A stretch of DNA of 64,000 nt from Chrysomallon squamiferum (GCA_012295275.1 CM022671.1:11169678-11233677), one strand, 5' to 3'; shown: positions 1 to 24,322, numbered from the stretch's first letter. A program made the numbers and translations. The notes: generated by a model from the sequence alone, not told the origin.

Positions 1-155
1 CCATCTTAAACTGAAATGTGGAAAGAGTGTTTTCTTTTGTCCTGCAGAAATCTGTAAGAGATTTTGATAAAATACATTCAATAACAGAAGCATATATCTA
101 AAGATTAGTTTTAATGTTGGTTTTAGTAGACAGGATTTGGTTTAAAACCTCTTGA

Positions 156-1919
156 TCATGCTACAGGTGATTCTGGTGTTGTCTGCACTGCTTGCTCAGA
201 TTTTGGTGTAAGAAATACACGGACACAGCCATAAGAATACATAGGAACAGGAATTTTTCCTGCCTGATTCCAGGTACTGCTGTCAGGGTCAAAGTATTCA
301 ATAATGTCAGAGTATAAATTGTCTTTTGCACCTCTTCGCCTTCCACCAAAGGCATACAGCTTTTCATCCAGTACAGTAAGACTAACAAAGTCACGTGGGT
401 AACTCATATCAGGAAGAATTTCCCAGCAGTCTGATGTTGGGCTGAAGCGAAAAACTCCTTCCAAACCAACAATGTAGATCTGACTGTTTAACACTGTGGC
501 ACTGAGACACATATCATTGGCTGGAAGACCTTTCTCCAGAGCAGTGCACTGTCCAGTAGTTGTGTCATAACACTGTACAGTGTTAGTCACCATCTCATCA
601 TTGTTCTTGCCTCCAAACAGGAAGATTTTCTTTCCAAATGTGACAAAGCCCATATTTTCCACGCCTGTTGTGAGAGTTCCTGCCTCTTCCCACTTATTCA
701 GCTTCTTCTCCCATACTTCAACAGATGACAAAACCGATTCTTCGTTAAACCCACCAAGAACATAGATCCTGTCATCTACAGCAGTCATTGCATGTCGTCG
801 ACGAGCATGCAGCATGCTGGCTCCACGAAGCCATGTCTCGAATGTCAGATCATACTTCCAAAACTCTGCACTGCGAAGACCACCAGAAACATATATTTCA
901 TCTCCAATAGAGCATGCTGAAAATTCATTCCTCTTCTTAAATGGCAGTGTCTTTAGTGAACTGAACTGTTTCGTGTCAGCTCTGTAACATTCCACGTCAT
1001 TGCTGAGACCTTCCATTAGTCGCCCACCAAGGAGGATAGCACTCTCAAAATATGGGAATGAAAATCGTGGTGTAATCTGGTAAGATGGCAGCATCTGCCA
1101 CCTCGATGGGACATTATGATACATGATAGCATCTTCCAAAAGTTCCTTTCCTTTGTCTTCATCAGTGAGATAGCAATTTTTGACTACAACATCCATCAAG
1201 AAGCTGGAGTTGATCAATGGAAATTTGACACACTCAAGAACTCTGAACTGGTTATTACGTCTTCTTTCTGAATCAGCATCAAGCCATGTCACAGCCATCT
1301 GGAAGACCTGATCTTCAGATGGGCAGTTCAATCGTCTATCTCTTAGTAAATCCACAACACACTCCACAGAAAGCTTGCAGAAATCTTCATCAGCCATAAT
1401 AGCATTAAAATGTTTGCAAGCAAATTCCTTTGCAAAACTGTACAAATGCTGATGGCTAAATGTGTCTGCTAGTGTCATGGCAGCCAGACAGTTGCCGTCA
1501 TGCATGTTCTGCTGAAAGAACTGCACACACAATTCTACGAGAGGAAACACTTGGAAAAGCTGAGCCTGGATAAACAGATCCTGAACTACTGATTCAGTGA
1601 CCTTGACATTGCCAGTGTAAATAAAATGCAAAATATTTTCAAAAACTAAAGCATCAACATCCTTAAGGTCAACAGTTTCTTTACGGCTTTCTTCCATTCC
1701 TGATGCAAACATAGATTTAAAATAAGGAGATCCTGCAGAAAGAATGACTTTGTGGCATGGAAATGTTTTTCCATTTACAACAATAGTGATATCTGAGTAA
1801 TGTCCTTCCAGTCTGAGTCTCTCCATATTTTCAATCAGAGTGGTGGAATGATCTTGACTGAAAAAACTGGATTCAGTTTCTAAAGAAATTTCATCTGCCA
1901 TCTCCACTTTTTTGGACAT
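156..1919 (-). CDS. Kelch-like BTB-BACK-Kelch protein (KLHL24/KLHL6/KLHL35 type)
   Basis: One uninterrupted reading frame of 587 codons. Residues about 30-138 form a BTB/POZ domain (HYSDITIVVNGKTFPCHKVI, then SPYFKSMF). Residues about 143-245 form a BACK domain. From about 290 onward there are six kelch blades, seen as repeated GG-type turns: ILLGGRL, IYVSGGL, IYVLGGFN, IFLFGGKN, IYIVGLEG and LYAFGGRRRG. The fifth blade has lost its double glycine. Proteins of this build are substrate adaptors for cullin-3 ubiquitin ligases: BTB and BACK bind CUL3 and the propeller binds the substrate. The length is typical. I chose the Met at 1919 over the in-frame ATG at 1934 because the sequence between them reads TTTTCAG/GTGAA, a splice acceptor, so the upper ATG is probably intronic. 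A coding region without introns is common in KLHL genes. ATTAAA on the minus strand at 110-115, about 40 bases past the stop, may be the poly(A) signal. The exact paralogue is uncertain; the spacing of the kelch turns and the C-terminal YGCVRV resemble KLHL24. Confidence 0.93.
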   Translation of the reverse strand: MSKKVEMADEISLETESSFFSQDHSTTLIENMERLRLEGHYSDITIVVNGKTFPCHKVILSAGSPYFKSMFASGMEESRKETVDLKDVDALVFENILHFIYTGNVKVTESVVQDLFIQAQLFQVFPLVELCVQFFQQNMHDGNCLAAMTLADTFSHQHLYSFAKEFACKHFNAIMADEDFCKLSVECVVDLLRDRRLNCPSEDQVFQMAVTWLDADSERRRNNQFRVLECVKFPLINSSFLMDVVVKNCYLTDEDKGKELLEDAIMYHNVPSRWQMLPSYQITPRFSFPYFESAILLGGRLMEGLSNDVECYRADTKQFSSLKTLPFKKRNEFSACSIGDEIYVSGGLRSAEFWKYDLTFETWLRGASMLHARRRHAMTAVDDRIYVLGGFNEESVLSSVEVWEKKLNKWEEAGTLTTGVENMGFVTFGKKIFLFGGKNNDEMVTNTVQCYDTTTGQCTALEKGLPANDMCLSATVLNSQIYIVGLEGVFRFSPTSDCWEILPDMSYPRDFVSLTVLDEKLYAFGGRRRGAKDNLYSDIIEYFDPDSSTWNQAGKIPVPMYSYGCVRVFLTPKSEQAVQTTPESPVA

Positions 1920-1935
1920 TTCACCTGAAAACATA
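1920..1935 (-). other. 3' splice site just upstream of the KLHL start codon
   Basis: Read on the minus strand, TTTTCAG ends at 1925 and the exon would begin GTGAA-ATG. This implies a 5' untranslated exon at a higher coordinate and decides the start at 1919. The polypyrimidine tract is short, so usage is likely but not certain. Confidence 0.6.
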
Positions 1936-2843
1936 CAATATTATCACATACTGATACAGTTTAGATAATTATATGAAGTGCACTTTATTACACAGGTAAG
2001 TGATTTTAAATAATAAATTACTGAAAATGGCTGAGGATCAAACACAGTTTTTTTGTTTTATCTTTTTATAATAATAACAACAACAATAATAATAATATTA
2101 ATAATTTAAATAATAATAAACTTGAAAAATTAATAAATGTCTCAAATGCCCCCATCAGTCACTGTATTGATACATTGTAGATTATTTCATTATTTTAAAA
2201 AATAAAATAAAATAAAATAAATGTTGTTTGTTTTTAATAATAAATATTTATTACCAGAGATATATGTTTTTTTAAACTAAGTAATCTTATTATTTTTAGT
2301 TTTTCTTCTAAATCTAAGAATCAGTATGACACTGTAACACTAACAGAAATCTGTAAACATTCCAGCACTCCTCAGAATAGTCTTGATAATCATGTTAATT
2401 ATTTCGCATTTGGCTAAGGTTTTTCATTTAACGATGCACTAAGTATTATTATGCAAAAAGAATTAATTATTATCTTAAGTACAATTATGATTATGACTCA
2501 TAAGTTTACGGACACTCGGACAGTTCCGACTTCTACAGTCTATCAACATCATGTAACGAACTAAAAAAAAAAAAAAAAAAAAAACAACATAAAAGTAGTT
2601 TTGAACTTGCGCATTTAGAAACTTACGACATCAATCGTTTAGCTATAATGTAAAGCATCAAACGTTTTTGATGATCTACGTATCAGATCTGATGAGAAAA
2701 TAAAATATCCGGATCCATAAAAATATGCATCTGTCAAAATACCACTATAACAACCATGGTTGTTTCTGTTGGAGAGTTATTGTTCAAGGTCCATAACTCT
2801 GTTGTATTTTAAACAAAATCACAATTTAAATAGCTTTTAATAA

Positions 2844-2876
<33 letters not shown>

Positions 2877-5800
2877 TAATAATGACGACGACGAAGATGA
2901 ATACAACAACAACAACAGAAATTATAAAATCTATAAATAAATAAAGAATAACGAGAAATAAAACAGCAGAAAAATAAATATATAATATTACTGGATTGGA
3001 ACAACAGTTCATAGCGTTTTTCAAAAGGTGGCGTTTGAGCATGTGATTTCATTTCACAAATGACTGAAATATCTGACATATATCCATATTCTGAAAGGTT
3101 AACGAAAATGACACATAATTACGTGTTTGAATAAATATATGTGCAAATACTAAATATTATCTTTGAATTTCCACTCAAAAAAATGCAATGGAATTTTATT
3201 CCAGCCCAGTATTCTGAAGCTTGTTTTGGTATGATAGAGCGATTTAGAACGTGGACACTGGGGGAATGCATATATATAGATATATTTAAATATGTAAGTG
3301 CTTTAACCTCCTCACTGCATAATTCATATGACCAATATAAAATTCAATTCAGGTGGCCCAACTGATAGCTTTATTTAGAAGAAAAAAAGTAAAAGAAAAT
3401 AATAAGAGAAGAAAGGTTGATATAACATAATAAACTTATGCATATCGTTAATATATATGTATGTAATATAAGTGTGTATGAGTGTAAGTAGATATAAGTT
3501 TGATGTATGTATATATGTATTTATCCAAATATGAACATATCATGTATGTATGTATATGTATATATGCATTTGTCTGTGAATATTATATTTATTGTGTTAT
3601 GGTTTGTTGGTGTATGTACGCATGCACATATGTATGCGTTTAATCATTGTACAGTATTTGTATAAACCAAATGCAGCTACAGCGTGGCAGTTGTACTCTC
3701 ATATTACTTCACTTTATCTAGCTCTGCGTGAGATGTTTCTGTAGAAGCGAACAAACTGTCACAAAGTGAAAGCCTTTCTTCAGTCTTCACAGTTCATTTA
3801 AAAAGAAGAATGGAAATATAAATAAGTTCGTATATTATAAAGTTGTCATATATCCAACAATCGGTCGATTTTTCTCAATCTAAGACTTATAATTCTTCCT
3901 TTAACAACGACAAATATTTCGATCGCGTTCAATGCAACTTAACGTGTCTCTGTTCAGTTTGATAGCTCGTGCACCGAATATTTAGCTATTACAACTGGAT
4001 ATGAGTGTATAATCGAAGGTGTGGTAATTTAGTTTTAAACGCTTGTCACAACGAACGTGGAGAGAATCATACATTGTATTTGTTAATGTGTTTTTGTAAG
4101 GAGCCTTTGCTGTTACTTAATGAATGATAAGATTTCTTTGAGAACGTTAATAGCTAAGGTGCAGTTATTTTACTTTCTAGTCAATTCCAGTTATAGAGGG
4201 AAAATAAAAATAATTATCTGTTTCTAATGTGTGGTTTGGAAACAAAACTTATCATTTCCGAACAGATTTAAACTTCAAATGCAGTGTCCATTTCTCAAGA
4301 AATATAAACATCAAAATAATGTACTCTGTAATGTAGGACTGATGTTTGGTTGATTTATCTTAGTTACAATAAAATAAAAAATAAAAGAAAATGAAAATAA
4401 TAGCCCATTTAATAATAACAACAACAGCAAGAGAACATCAGCAACAATAACAATAATAATAATAATGATTTTGTTGATGATAATACTAATAGTTCATTAT
4501 TATTATCATTATTTAAAAATAACAGTAAGGAGTTTATTTGTTTCCTTTCATTATCAACAAGAAAATTAATTTGTGCGAACACTTTCCCAAATTACTAAAT
4601 GACTAAGTCAACTATTAGTCAAAACGTACACAACAGCTGTGACAAACAAATCTAAATGTGGAGTAAAATGAACAGATAATCAGTCTGTATTAAAAAGTAA
4701 ATCACGCCTAAAGCTGTGTCACTGTGTTATCTGTATTGTGTCTGAATAGTTCGTGTGTCTGTAAACTGAAAATTAAACAACTAACCCAGTGCTATTTCTT
4801 ATTAAAATAGATTCACTCTTAGCAGAAGTTACATAATTAATGTCACGTTGAAAGACAGGTAGTATAAATTCATCGACATTTAGGTGAAACTCCAATCATA
4901 TTTTCTTATCGGCCTCGTGTTAAGAAGCGCGCGCGTGTGTGTGAACATGAATCTGACACTGTTATCTGATTTAGTGATTTCAAAGGTTCTATATTTACAA
5001 AACGTAAACAAGAAACTCACATTCTTCTCCTTTTTTAATTTCTTTTTTTTTTTTCTTCTTGCTGTTTGGTTGTCAGTAGAGAACAATAGGGAACATGCAT
5101 GCTTACTTTCCAGCCAGACACGTCAAACTCAGTCATGATGTTTATTACAGCAGTATCAGTGAGTATCAGTTAAGAAGTCTGGGGATGTATAAACCTGTCG
5201 TGTCTTTAGCACTTTTTACCTTCACTAACGCAGAGACGTACGGGCTCTTGACTTGCTTTGCACGACATACAGACAGACGTGTAAGCAGAGGGTTAAAACG
5301 ACGAAGTGGCTGATTTGAAGGCGGAACAGTGCTTATCACATGTCCGCTTGCTTCGATGGAAACAAAAAAATAAAAATCAGTATGTACAAACAAAAGTAAA
5401 AAAATAAATTATTTTTCTTAAAAAAGGAGAAAAATACAAAAACGAAAACTCCTCCAAACAATAACAACAATAAAAATATTTAAAAAGAGACCACAACTAG
5501 AAACAACAAAGACAAATATGAACAAATATCAGAATCAAACGGCTCTGATATTAACTCTGACATTAACAAATGATCTGATGAGAAATCGACTAAGGAAAAT
5601 TGATTGTTTATTTGCTTTGTTGAAATATGCTGATAAATTAACTATTATTTTGTCACTCGAAGTATTGATTTCTTGTGACATAACAAATATGACGAGAAAT
5701 GTAGGAGAAAATACGACAATTCAGATTTTTTTATCTTTATGAAGACTGGCGGATGTTGGTACTGATATTTCTGTTTTATTGTGACATCATTAACTTTGGT

Positions 5801-5940
5801 AAACAGAGACGTTAAAATAAAAAATTAAGATAAAACATATAAAATAAAGTAAAATAATAATTAAACCAGTATTAATTTTAATAAGTTTCCGAAATATAAT
5901 ATTTTTAATCATTATGAAGTAAACTGTTTACAAGGATAAC
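1936..5940. other. AT-rich intergenic or 5' intron sequence, no gene seen
   Basis: No supportable coding exon. It holds A/T tracts, (TAA)n around 2845-2885 and ATG/TATG-rich stretches around 3460-3640. It may include the 5' untranslated exon and promoter of the KLHL gene, which I could not place. Confidence 0.5.
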
Positions 5941-5947
5941 TTTACAT

Positions 5948-6230
5948 CAGTGATTCCCAACCTTTTTTTGCTCCACGCCCCACCTCATCATCTAAAAAAT
6001 GTTTATGTTCCCGTTTGATATAAAAACAAACTGAGTTTTGAAAAAGTGTAATTACTGTAATATAAAGTAGATATCCTTTAATCCTTTAAGTAAACAAACC
6101 CGCTTGTAGGTACTGCCATATTCACGGTAACATGCGTAGACAAAGTATAACTGGAAGTTTGGTCGTATTATATCACTTTCAAATGTGCCTCATTATATTC
6201 GAACTGCCCGCGCCCCACGAATACTCACAA
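5948..6230. mobile_element. hAT-like DNA transposon remnant (one end)
   Basis: The sequence opens with CAGTGATTCCCAACC followed by a T run and GCTCCACGCCCCAC. This strongly resembles the terminal inverted repeats of hAT/Charlie-type elements (CAGTGGTTCCCAACC-like). A second CGCCCCACG lies near 6211-6220, but I do not see the inverted far terminus, so the element is partial or decayed. No transposase frame remains. Confidence 0.45.
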
Positions 6231-7208
6231 CTCTACATCATCAGAACATGTCAGATATTAAAGTGTGTGCATAGTGAGAAAACTGTCTGTTAGGACACTG
6301 AGGTAGGACAACAGATAACTGTATATAGATTTATTATGTTCACTGTTAAGATTATGTAAAACCAATTATATAAAATAACGTTCTTTGACTTAAGAATATA
6401 TGCACTTCACTAATCTTGAGGCTCCCGTTGTTACATCATAATAAACTGACGTCATTATATAATAACGACAAGATAAGAAGAAGAAGAAAAAAAAAAAAAT
6501 AATAATAATAATCATCATCATCATCATAATAAATGACGACAATGATTAAGAAACCAAGAAAAAAACAACAAAATAGTCTAGACTGAAATTTAGCTATGGC
6601 GAAAAAGGTAATATTTATCCTTATTTTATTTTATTTTATACTTTTTAAATCAAAACAAAACAGCTGTGGAATTATTTTATTTATTTATGTTACTTAGGTT
6701 AATTAATTATTTAGGAAAGCAGAAAAATCTACATTTTAATTAGGTTTAAGAAACGATATAAATGAATGAAAGAGCACTAATTTAATCTACGTGTAATAGT
6801 AGATTATACATAACCCCATTTGAAGAGCGAAGCGAAGGTGAATGAATGTATTATTTTTATTTTTAAAACTAAAAACGAGTTTAGCAAACATCTAAATTTT
6901 ATATTTCTATGACTAAGTAAAGAAAGTAGGACAAGAATAAACAAAGCGACAACGTGATCGACAAATCTGGAAAGAATTTCTCTTTCAACATGGCAATGAA
7001 GTGGTGTAAAGAAAAGCTATAGAGATTAAACTTAGATTTATTGTCACCAGACACACTCACTACGACAGATTTAACATTCAGTCTATGAAGTTTATTAGAA
7101 ATACAGTGTACCAGCGCTCATTAATTAGTGCATAACCGTCAATCGCCGGGCTATGATTTTTTAATCGGATGGTGATTGATAAAGGTCAAGAAAGTGACCG
7201 AGAAAAAG

Positions 7209-7276
7209 TATAAAATATTCGAATTAGAAACCCCCATTTCAGTCGCACCTTTCTTTCACCATTAGCCGCTAAAATG
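7209..7276 (+). promoter_or_regulatory. TATA + initiator core promoter with a tiny first exon ending ATG/GT
   Basis: TATAAAA at 7209-7215 is followed 32 bases after its first T by TCAGTC, an initiator-like motif with A at 7241. The presumed transcript begins AGTCGCACCTTTCTTTCACC, with a pyrimidine-rich start, and reaches CTAAAATG followed at once by GTATGTGT, a good 5' splice site. It lies 0.9 kb upstream of the TPR gene on the same strand and could be its promoter and 5' untranslated exon. If this exon joins the acceptor at 8174-8175, its ATG would open a short upstream frame rather than the TPR frame. Alternatively it is a separate small gene. Confidence 0.45.
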
Positions 7277-8177
7277 GTATGTGTAACTTAGGGCAAACAA
7301 AAAGGCTATAATAGGTATGCAGTGTGACAAAGGCGCTATATTCGACTTACGAAACTCGGTTCAATAAAACGATAAGCCGGCGATAAACGCCAGTATTAAT
7401 CTGCCATGCTTGAGGAAAGGAAAACTGTGGATACAACGTCCTAACAAATCCGAATCTCGGTAATAACTTGTGTCAGCTTTTTCTTCGACCCGCCTGACGT
7501 TCTGACCCACAAAACGCTGGAATCTCGTCTGCTACTTCGTCCATTACGTGCTTGGAAACATTTTAACCACACAATTAAATCTCATTCTTATTTCGAGATT
7601 TTCTCAACGGACAGTCATCAGAACTTATAATATGAAAATGGCTACTGATTCATGATGTCCTGTTTCTACAAGTACAGAGGATATACTTGCATCAGAACAA
7701 TTCCACTGTTAGATGGCTGCTCCTGGTTTTAAAAGAAGTCGTTTACTAGATTTATAACTGAATCGGTGCTGCGGACGGTAGAAACGTTGACAGATAGTGT
7801 GCCAGTATGGACTTCGAGTGCATTGCTATGCTGTTTAATGTAATGGCGTTGATACGTGGCTCACGTCAAAGACTCAATGCATGTCTGTGATAATTGGTAA
7901 TTGCTTCTTTTTCTAGTCAGTATATACATCAAGGTATTAGTATATATTTAATCGTCTTTTATAGGAAATTATAAAGTATGTATTATTTATTTTTACACAA
8001 ACACGCATACACCCTGTCTCTGTGTATGTGTGTGTGTTTGAGTGTGTGTGTTTGTGTGCATATGTATATATGTATAATATATATATTTCTCTATCTTTCA
8101 CTCTTTTTCTCTCTTTCTCTCTATAAAATCACGTACACAGACTGAGACTGGTTATGTATTTAGAGTGATCATCAGAA

Positions 8178-19135
<10,958 letters not shown>

Positions 19136-19145
<10 letters not shown>

Positions 19146-20017
19146 GCAAGAAAAATCTTACTGGAGAACATTACAAACCTTACAATTCTACTGAGCAAGA
19201 TAAAACTTACTGGAGAACATTACAAACCTTACAATTCTACTGAGCAAGATAAATCTTACTGGAGAACATTACAAACCTTACAATTCTACTGAGCAAGATA
19301 AATCTTACTGGAGAACATTACAAACCTTACAATTCTACTGAGCAAGATAAATCTTACTGGAGAACATTACAAACCTTACAATTCTACTGAGCAAGATAAA
19401 TCTTACTGGAGAACATTACAAACCTTACAATTCTACTTGAGCAAGATAAACCTGTTACTGGAGAACATTACAAACCTTACAATTCTACTGAGCAAGATAA
19501 AACTTACTGGAGAACATCACAAACCTTACAATTCTACTGAGCAAGATAAAACTTACTGGAGAACATTACAAACCTTACAATTCTACTGAGCAAGATAAAC
19601 CTGTTACTGGAGAACATTACAAACCTTACAATTCTACTGAGCAAGATAAAACTTACTGGAGAACATTACAAACCTTACAATTCTACTGAGCAAGATAAAA
19701 CTTACTGGAGAACATTACAAACCTTACAATTCTACTGAGCAAGATAAAACTTACTGGAGAACATTACAAACCTTACAATTCTACTGAGCAAGATAAAACT
19801 TACTGGAGAACATTACAAACCTTACAATTCTACTGAGCAAGATAAAATTTACTGGAGAACATCACAAACCTTACAATTCTACTGAGCAAGATAAAACTTA
19901 CTGGAGAACATTACAAACCTTACAATTCTACTGAGCAAGATAAAACTTACTGGAGAACATTACAAACCTTACAATTCTACTGAGCAAGATAAACCTGTTA
20001 CTGGAGTAGATTACAAG
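19136..20017 (+). repeat. 49-bp minisatellite growing out of the last TPR exon (18 copies)
   Basis: The unit begins ATTCTACTGAGCAAGATAAA and continues CTTACTGGAGAACATTACAA. Copy 1 is the end of the coding exon itself: codons Phe-Tyr-stop (TTCTACTGA, 19137-19145) plus the following 3' untranslated bases. Seventeen further copies follow, most 95% or more alike by eye, with AAACTTACT, AATCTTACT and AACCTGTTACT subtypes. The array therefore probably forms the 3' untranslated region. Confidence 0.93.
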
Positions 20018-22080
20018 GATTACTTTCAAGTTGATCAATCAAACAAGATAAATTAGATCCCAGTCAAAGACACTTAATCGAAAATTTGTTTTAGATAATA
20101 TTTAGTATGCCTAGGGCATATATATATATATGTATATGAATGAGGAATGAAATTTGAAAGAACGAGAGACGAGAAAGAGAAAGACAGAGAGATAGAGACT
20201 AATATTTAAAACAATAATATAAAATATATATATACATACAAACCAAGTGCTTTCATTTTAAATTCAAATAGTACATATTAATCTTTTTTATATTTTGAAG
20301 GAATAATTTTATGAAATATAATATTAATAAAAACTAATAAATAGTCTTTGTTATCTTTTCTAAAAAAAACAAAATCAAAAGGAGTTACATATATTTAAAA
20401 CATGCTTCATTTTGTTTTAGTAATATATTTTGTCAACCTCTTTCTACAGTTATTTTAACTGTCTCTAAAGAAATGTAATTATGAATTATAATATTTTTAA
20501 TTTATGAGAATATAATCTCTTTTTCCCTCTCTCTCTCTCCTCTCTCTCTCTCTCCATCCATCTCTTTCTTTTTCTTTCTCTTTAAGTTGTGTCTATCTCT
20601 CGTACACCATATGCACGCACGCACGCACAAACAGTCACAAACTTAAATAAACTCGCAAAATCCCTAGCTCACATACAGTTTAGAATAGCAACAGTGACAA
20701 AGCGGTAAAGAATGATCAAAATGTATATTGGAATATACAGAATAACATAGACGTTATCGACAATCCAATAACAAGTGATGTAAATATTATTCCACAAAAC
20801 ACGTCCTTCATGTGGGAATGTTACGGTAGGTGGTTTAAATTTGACACGTGTAGCTCACCAGATGGCGCCTTGATCAATAGAGCTAAGGCTTCATTTCTTT
20901 GGCAATCATAACTCTTGAAGAAGTATCGATAAAAATTTTATCGTTTTCTTGGGTCTTTGTTAAAGAAGAATAACACGATTTCCTTCGTGCCGTTTGGATC
21001 CCGTGTATAAAATTTATTCATATACTTAGAAGACCCAGATGTCTCTCAATTAGCGAGATATATTGTTCATTTAAACAAGTGAGAAAGTAATAAATAGAAA
21101 CTAATATGTATAATAACAAAATATTGATTTTATACTCTACTGTAGTTTTAAACTTTATTGCTTATTTACATACATAGATACATACATACATACATACTTA
21201 CATACCTTATAAAAGACGTACATATATACATACAAACTTACACATACACACATATATATACACATACATGTACTTATATATATAGATAGATAGATAGATA
21301 TACATATAGATATAAATACACATACCTATCTACCTACATACCTAAATAAACACATTTATAGACAAATACACGCATACACACACACATATTTACTACACAT
21401 GCATGCATATGTGTGTGTGTGTGTGTGTGTGGACAAATGGACATACATATACATACATACATACATACATACATACATACAAACAAGCATACATACACAT
21501 ATATGAACAGGTAATACAGTAACCAGTTATTTATTTTATCCTGCAATCCTAAACAGTAGAAATAGTAACTGAAATTAACTGTTTTAACTCTCACCATTCT
21601 CCAGATTAATACATTCAAGCGTATTGATTTCGTAGTCACCTACACAAACCATACATCAAAACGAAGTAGTCTTAAATAACAACAACTGATTAATTATTTT
21701 ATAAATGAAAACGGGTACCAAGATGATTTTTTAATGTCTCAAATCTGAAATTAAACAAAAAGAAGTAACTTTGAATATATATATATATATATAATATTGT
21801 TTAAATGAACAATATATATATATAAACAAATAATTTATCGAAGTAAACATAATTCCGGCTTAAAAGCTGTATTTCTGATCAGTCACATACTACATACTAC
21901 CTACTAAAGTATCTGTGTGCGTTTGTGTGTTTGTATTCCTTCCCTAACTTTACTAGGCCATTATTCCTAATTTTTTAAGTAAAAAAAGTATAATACATTT
22001 AGTATTTACTACACTGACATGAACAGAAAAAGAATGAACATTTCTCGTATTTCTTTAAATAAATATTCTTTGAAAGCTGT
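20018..22080. other. Intergenic, AT-rich with CATA/TG repeats
   Basis: No coding exon seen. (ATAC)n and related tracts lie at about 21165-21500. A less repetitive stretch at 20800-21060 includes CTCACCAGATGGCGCCT at 20854-20870, which resembles the core CTCF site. Confidence 0.5.
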
Positions 22081-22122
22081 TCGCAAGATGGCGCATCTAA
22101 GATAAACCAAAAGTCAAGCACA

Positions 22123-22236
22123 ATGGCTGCCGAAAACAAGGGACGTATTGAATACCGGTATTTGCGCAAAGTCTGTCACCATCTTACAGCAGAAATATGT
22201 TCCATGCAAACACAAAACACGTGTCAGTATCAATAA
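22123..22236 (+). CDS. Short open frame with good start context, possible small gene or first exon
   Basis: A 37-codon frame beginning MAAENKGRIEYRYLRK, with an A at -3 and a G at +4 around the ATG. AAGATGGCGC, a YY1-like motif often found just after a transcription start, lies 35-40 bases upstream. The region is less AT-rich than its surroundings. No partner exon or homologue is recognised, and it could be part of an old repeat. Confidence 0.22.
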   Translation: MAAENKGRIEYRYLRKVCHHLTAEICSMQTQNTCQYQ

Positions 22237-23565
22237 ATCGATGTGTGTGCGTGTTACTACAAATAATTAAGACTTTATTAACTTGTGGAAATAATCTAGG
22301 TATTTCATGAATGCAATAATATATTATTAAATTGCTAACATAATGGAGACTACGTTAGCGAGATTAACAAGTTTCCGAAAGTTTCATTTTTAACCGACGT
22401 ATTCCAAGTCTGCTTCAGTTAAATATAAAATAATAAACACATTGGGTGTACCATAGACACGACATCTCTTTTCTGTGGAAGGTTGTCATAAAAAAAACTT
22501 TCGAGCATTTCTTCCTATTTTTGAAAGATGTCAAGAATATTAAAAATATTTTTGAACTTTTGTTGTTTATTTTTGTTAATAATTTGAGAAATTCAGGAAA
22601 GAATCAACCTGTTATGTTACAGTACACGTTCATCTTCCGGACACTGACAACACGAACCCGCGTTCAGCCCGGAAAAAATGAGATCCGGATATTTGAAACT
22701 GATTAATTTATATTTAAACACTTTTTAAAGCAATTTTACTGCAGGTAATAGTAATAATTTAATTTACATTTAATATTAAGCTTAGTTTAGATTTCTAGTG
22801 CCTTAAAGACTTGGAGAAATATGTATTCAGGTGCTCAGAGATGTAATACTGAATTACTATCATGTGACCACTTTTAGTCCGGAAAAACGAAATATAATCC
22901 AGGTTCCGGAAATCGATGGTGTACCTATAGTTTGTTAATTGCTTTTTGTTAAATGTTATTTTGTTAAGGGTTGATTTGATATAATTGTTATTTATTAAAT
23001 ATTACTTTTGTTAATTTTTATTTTGTGAACTGTTATTTTGTTAATCGTTATTTTGTTAAATATTATTTTGTTAACTGTTATTTTGTTATGTGCTAGTTTG
23101 TTAAGTGTTATTTCCTAACATATTAGATATTACTTTTCGGAATTATGCACAGAAACAAAACAAAAACAAAATTAAAATTAAATTTCCCTAATATTTCATT
23201 CACAATTTCGTTCCAAGTGAAAGTCACACTTTTCTAAGATTCGGGTAAATCTGTGAGAAGCTTCTCATTGGCCAAACCGTCTTCCAGCTGCAAGAAACTG
23301 ACAAACAACTGTAAGAAATCTCTGAGAAAGTAAAAATATCTCTTTGTATCTGCTAATTTATCCTTCTGTTTAGATTCTACATATCTGTCACTGCGTCTCT
23401 CTTTCATCTTATGTTCTTTTGTTGTTGATATTTTGTTTTTTAATGTTTTTATCTTTCTAATTTTTTTTATGCAATTTTTATTTTTTTTGAAAATATTTAT
23501 ATTATTTGAATTGGGTTTTTTGTTTGTTTGTTTGTTTATGCTTACCTATTATTTATTTATTTATT

Positions 23566-23596
<31 letters not shown>

Positions 23597-24024
23597 GTAT
23601 GTTTGTTTGAAATTCGTATTATGAAAATCGACTTGAAAGCAAACCGTATACTATTATTATTATTTTATTATTATTATGTTAAATTTTTACCTACCTCGAC
23701 TAAGGTTTCATTAGACAATGACAAATCTATACCAGATATTAGCTTCATTCCAGCCTTGTGATCAGTTTAGTAAAAAAACAAAAACAAAAACACAACAGCA
23801 AACAAAACAAAAATATATATAAATATTAAATAAATAAATAAATAAATATTTAATAACCACACAATCAAAGATAAATTAAATTATAAAATAAAAATATAAT
23901 ATTTATCACTAGAAAATCATTCTCAATTTATCACATGTCATTTTTACTATTATTATTTTTAAATTACTTTTTAATGTGTAGATATGAAATGAAAGATAGA
24001 CTGGCAGATAATCGGAGAGACAGA

Positions 24025-24042
24025 CAGATATATAGATAGATT

Positions 24043-24117
<75 letters not shown>

Positions 24118-24281
24118 GGATAGATAGATAGACAGACAGACAGACAGAGACAGACAGACAGAAGATAGACATACTTGATAAATAGATAGACAGAGAGGAA
24201 GATAGATAGATAGATAGATGGATTGATAAATAGACAGACAGACAGACAGAGAAGACATATATTAGATAGAGGAAGATAGAC

Positions 24282-24319
<38 letters not shown>

Positions 24320-24322
24320 GTA
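24025..24322. repeat. GATA/GACA mixed tetranucleotide array
   Basis: Long GATA runs alternating with GACA blocks, the composition of Bkm-type satellite DNA. Open frames on the complement (Leu-Ser-Ile-Tyr repeats) are artefacts. Confidence 0.95.
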
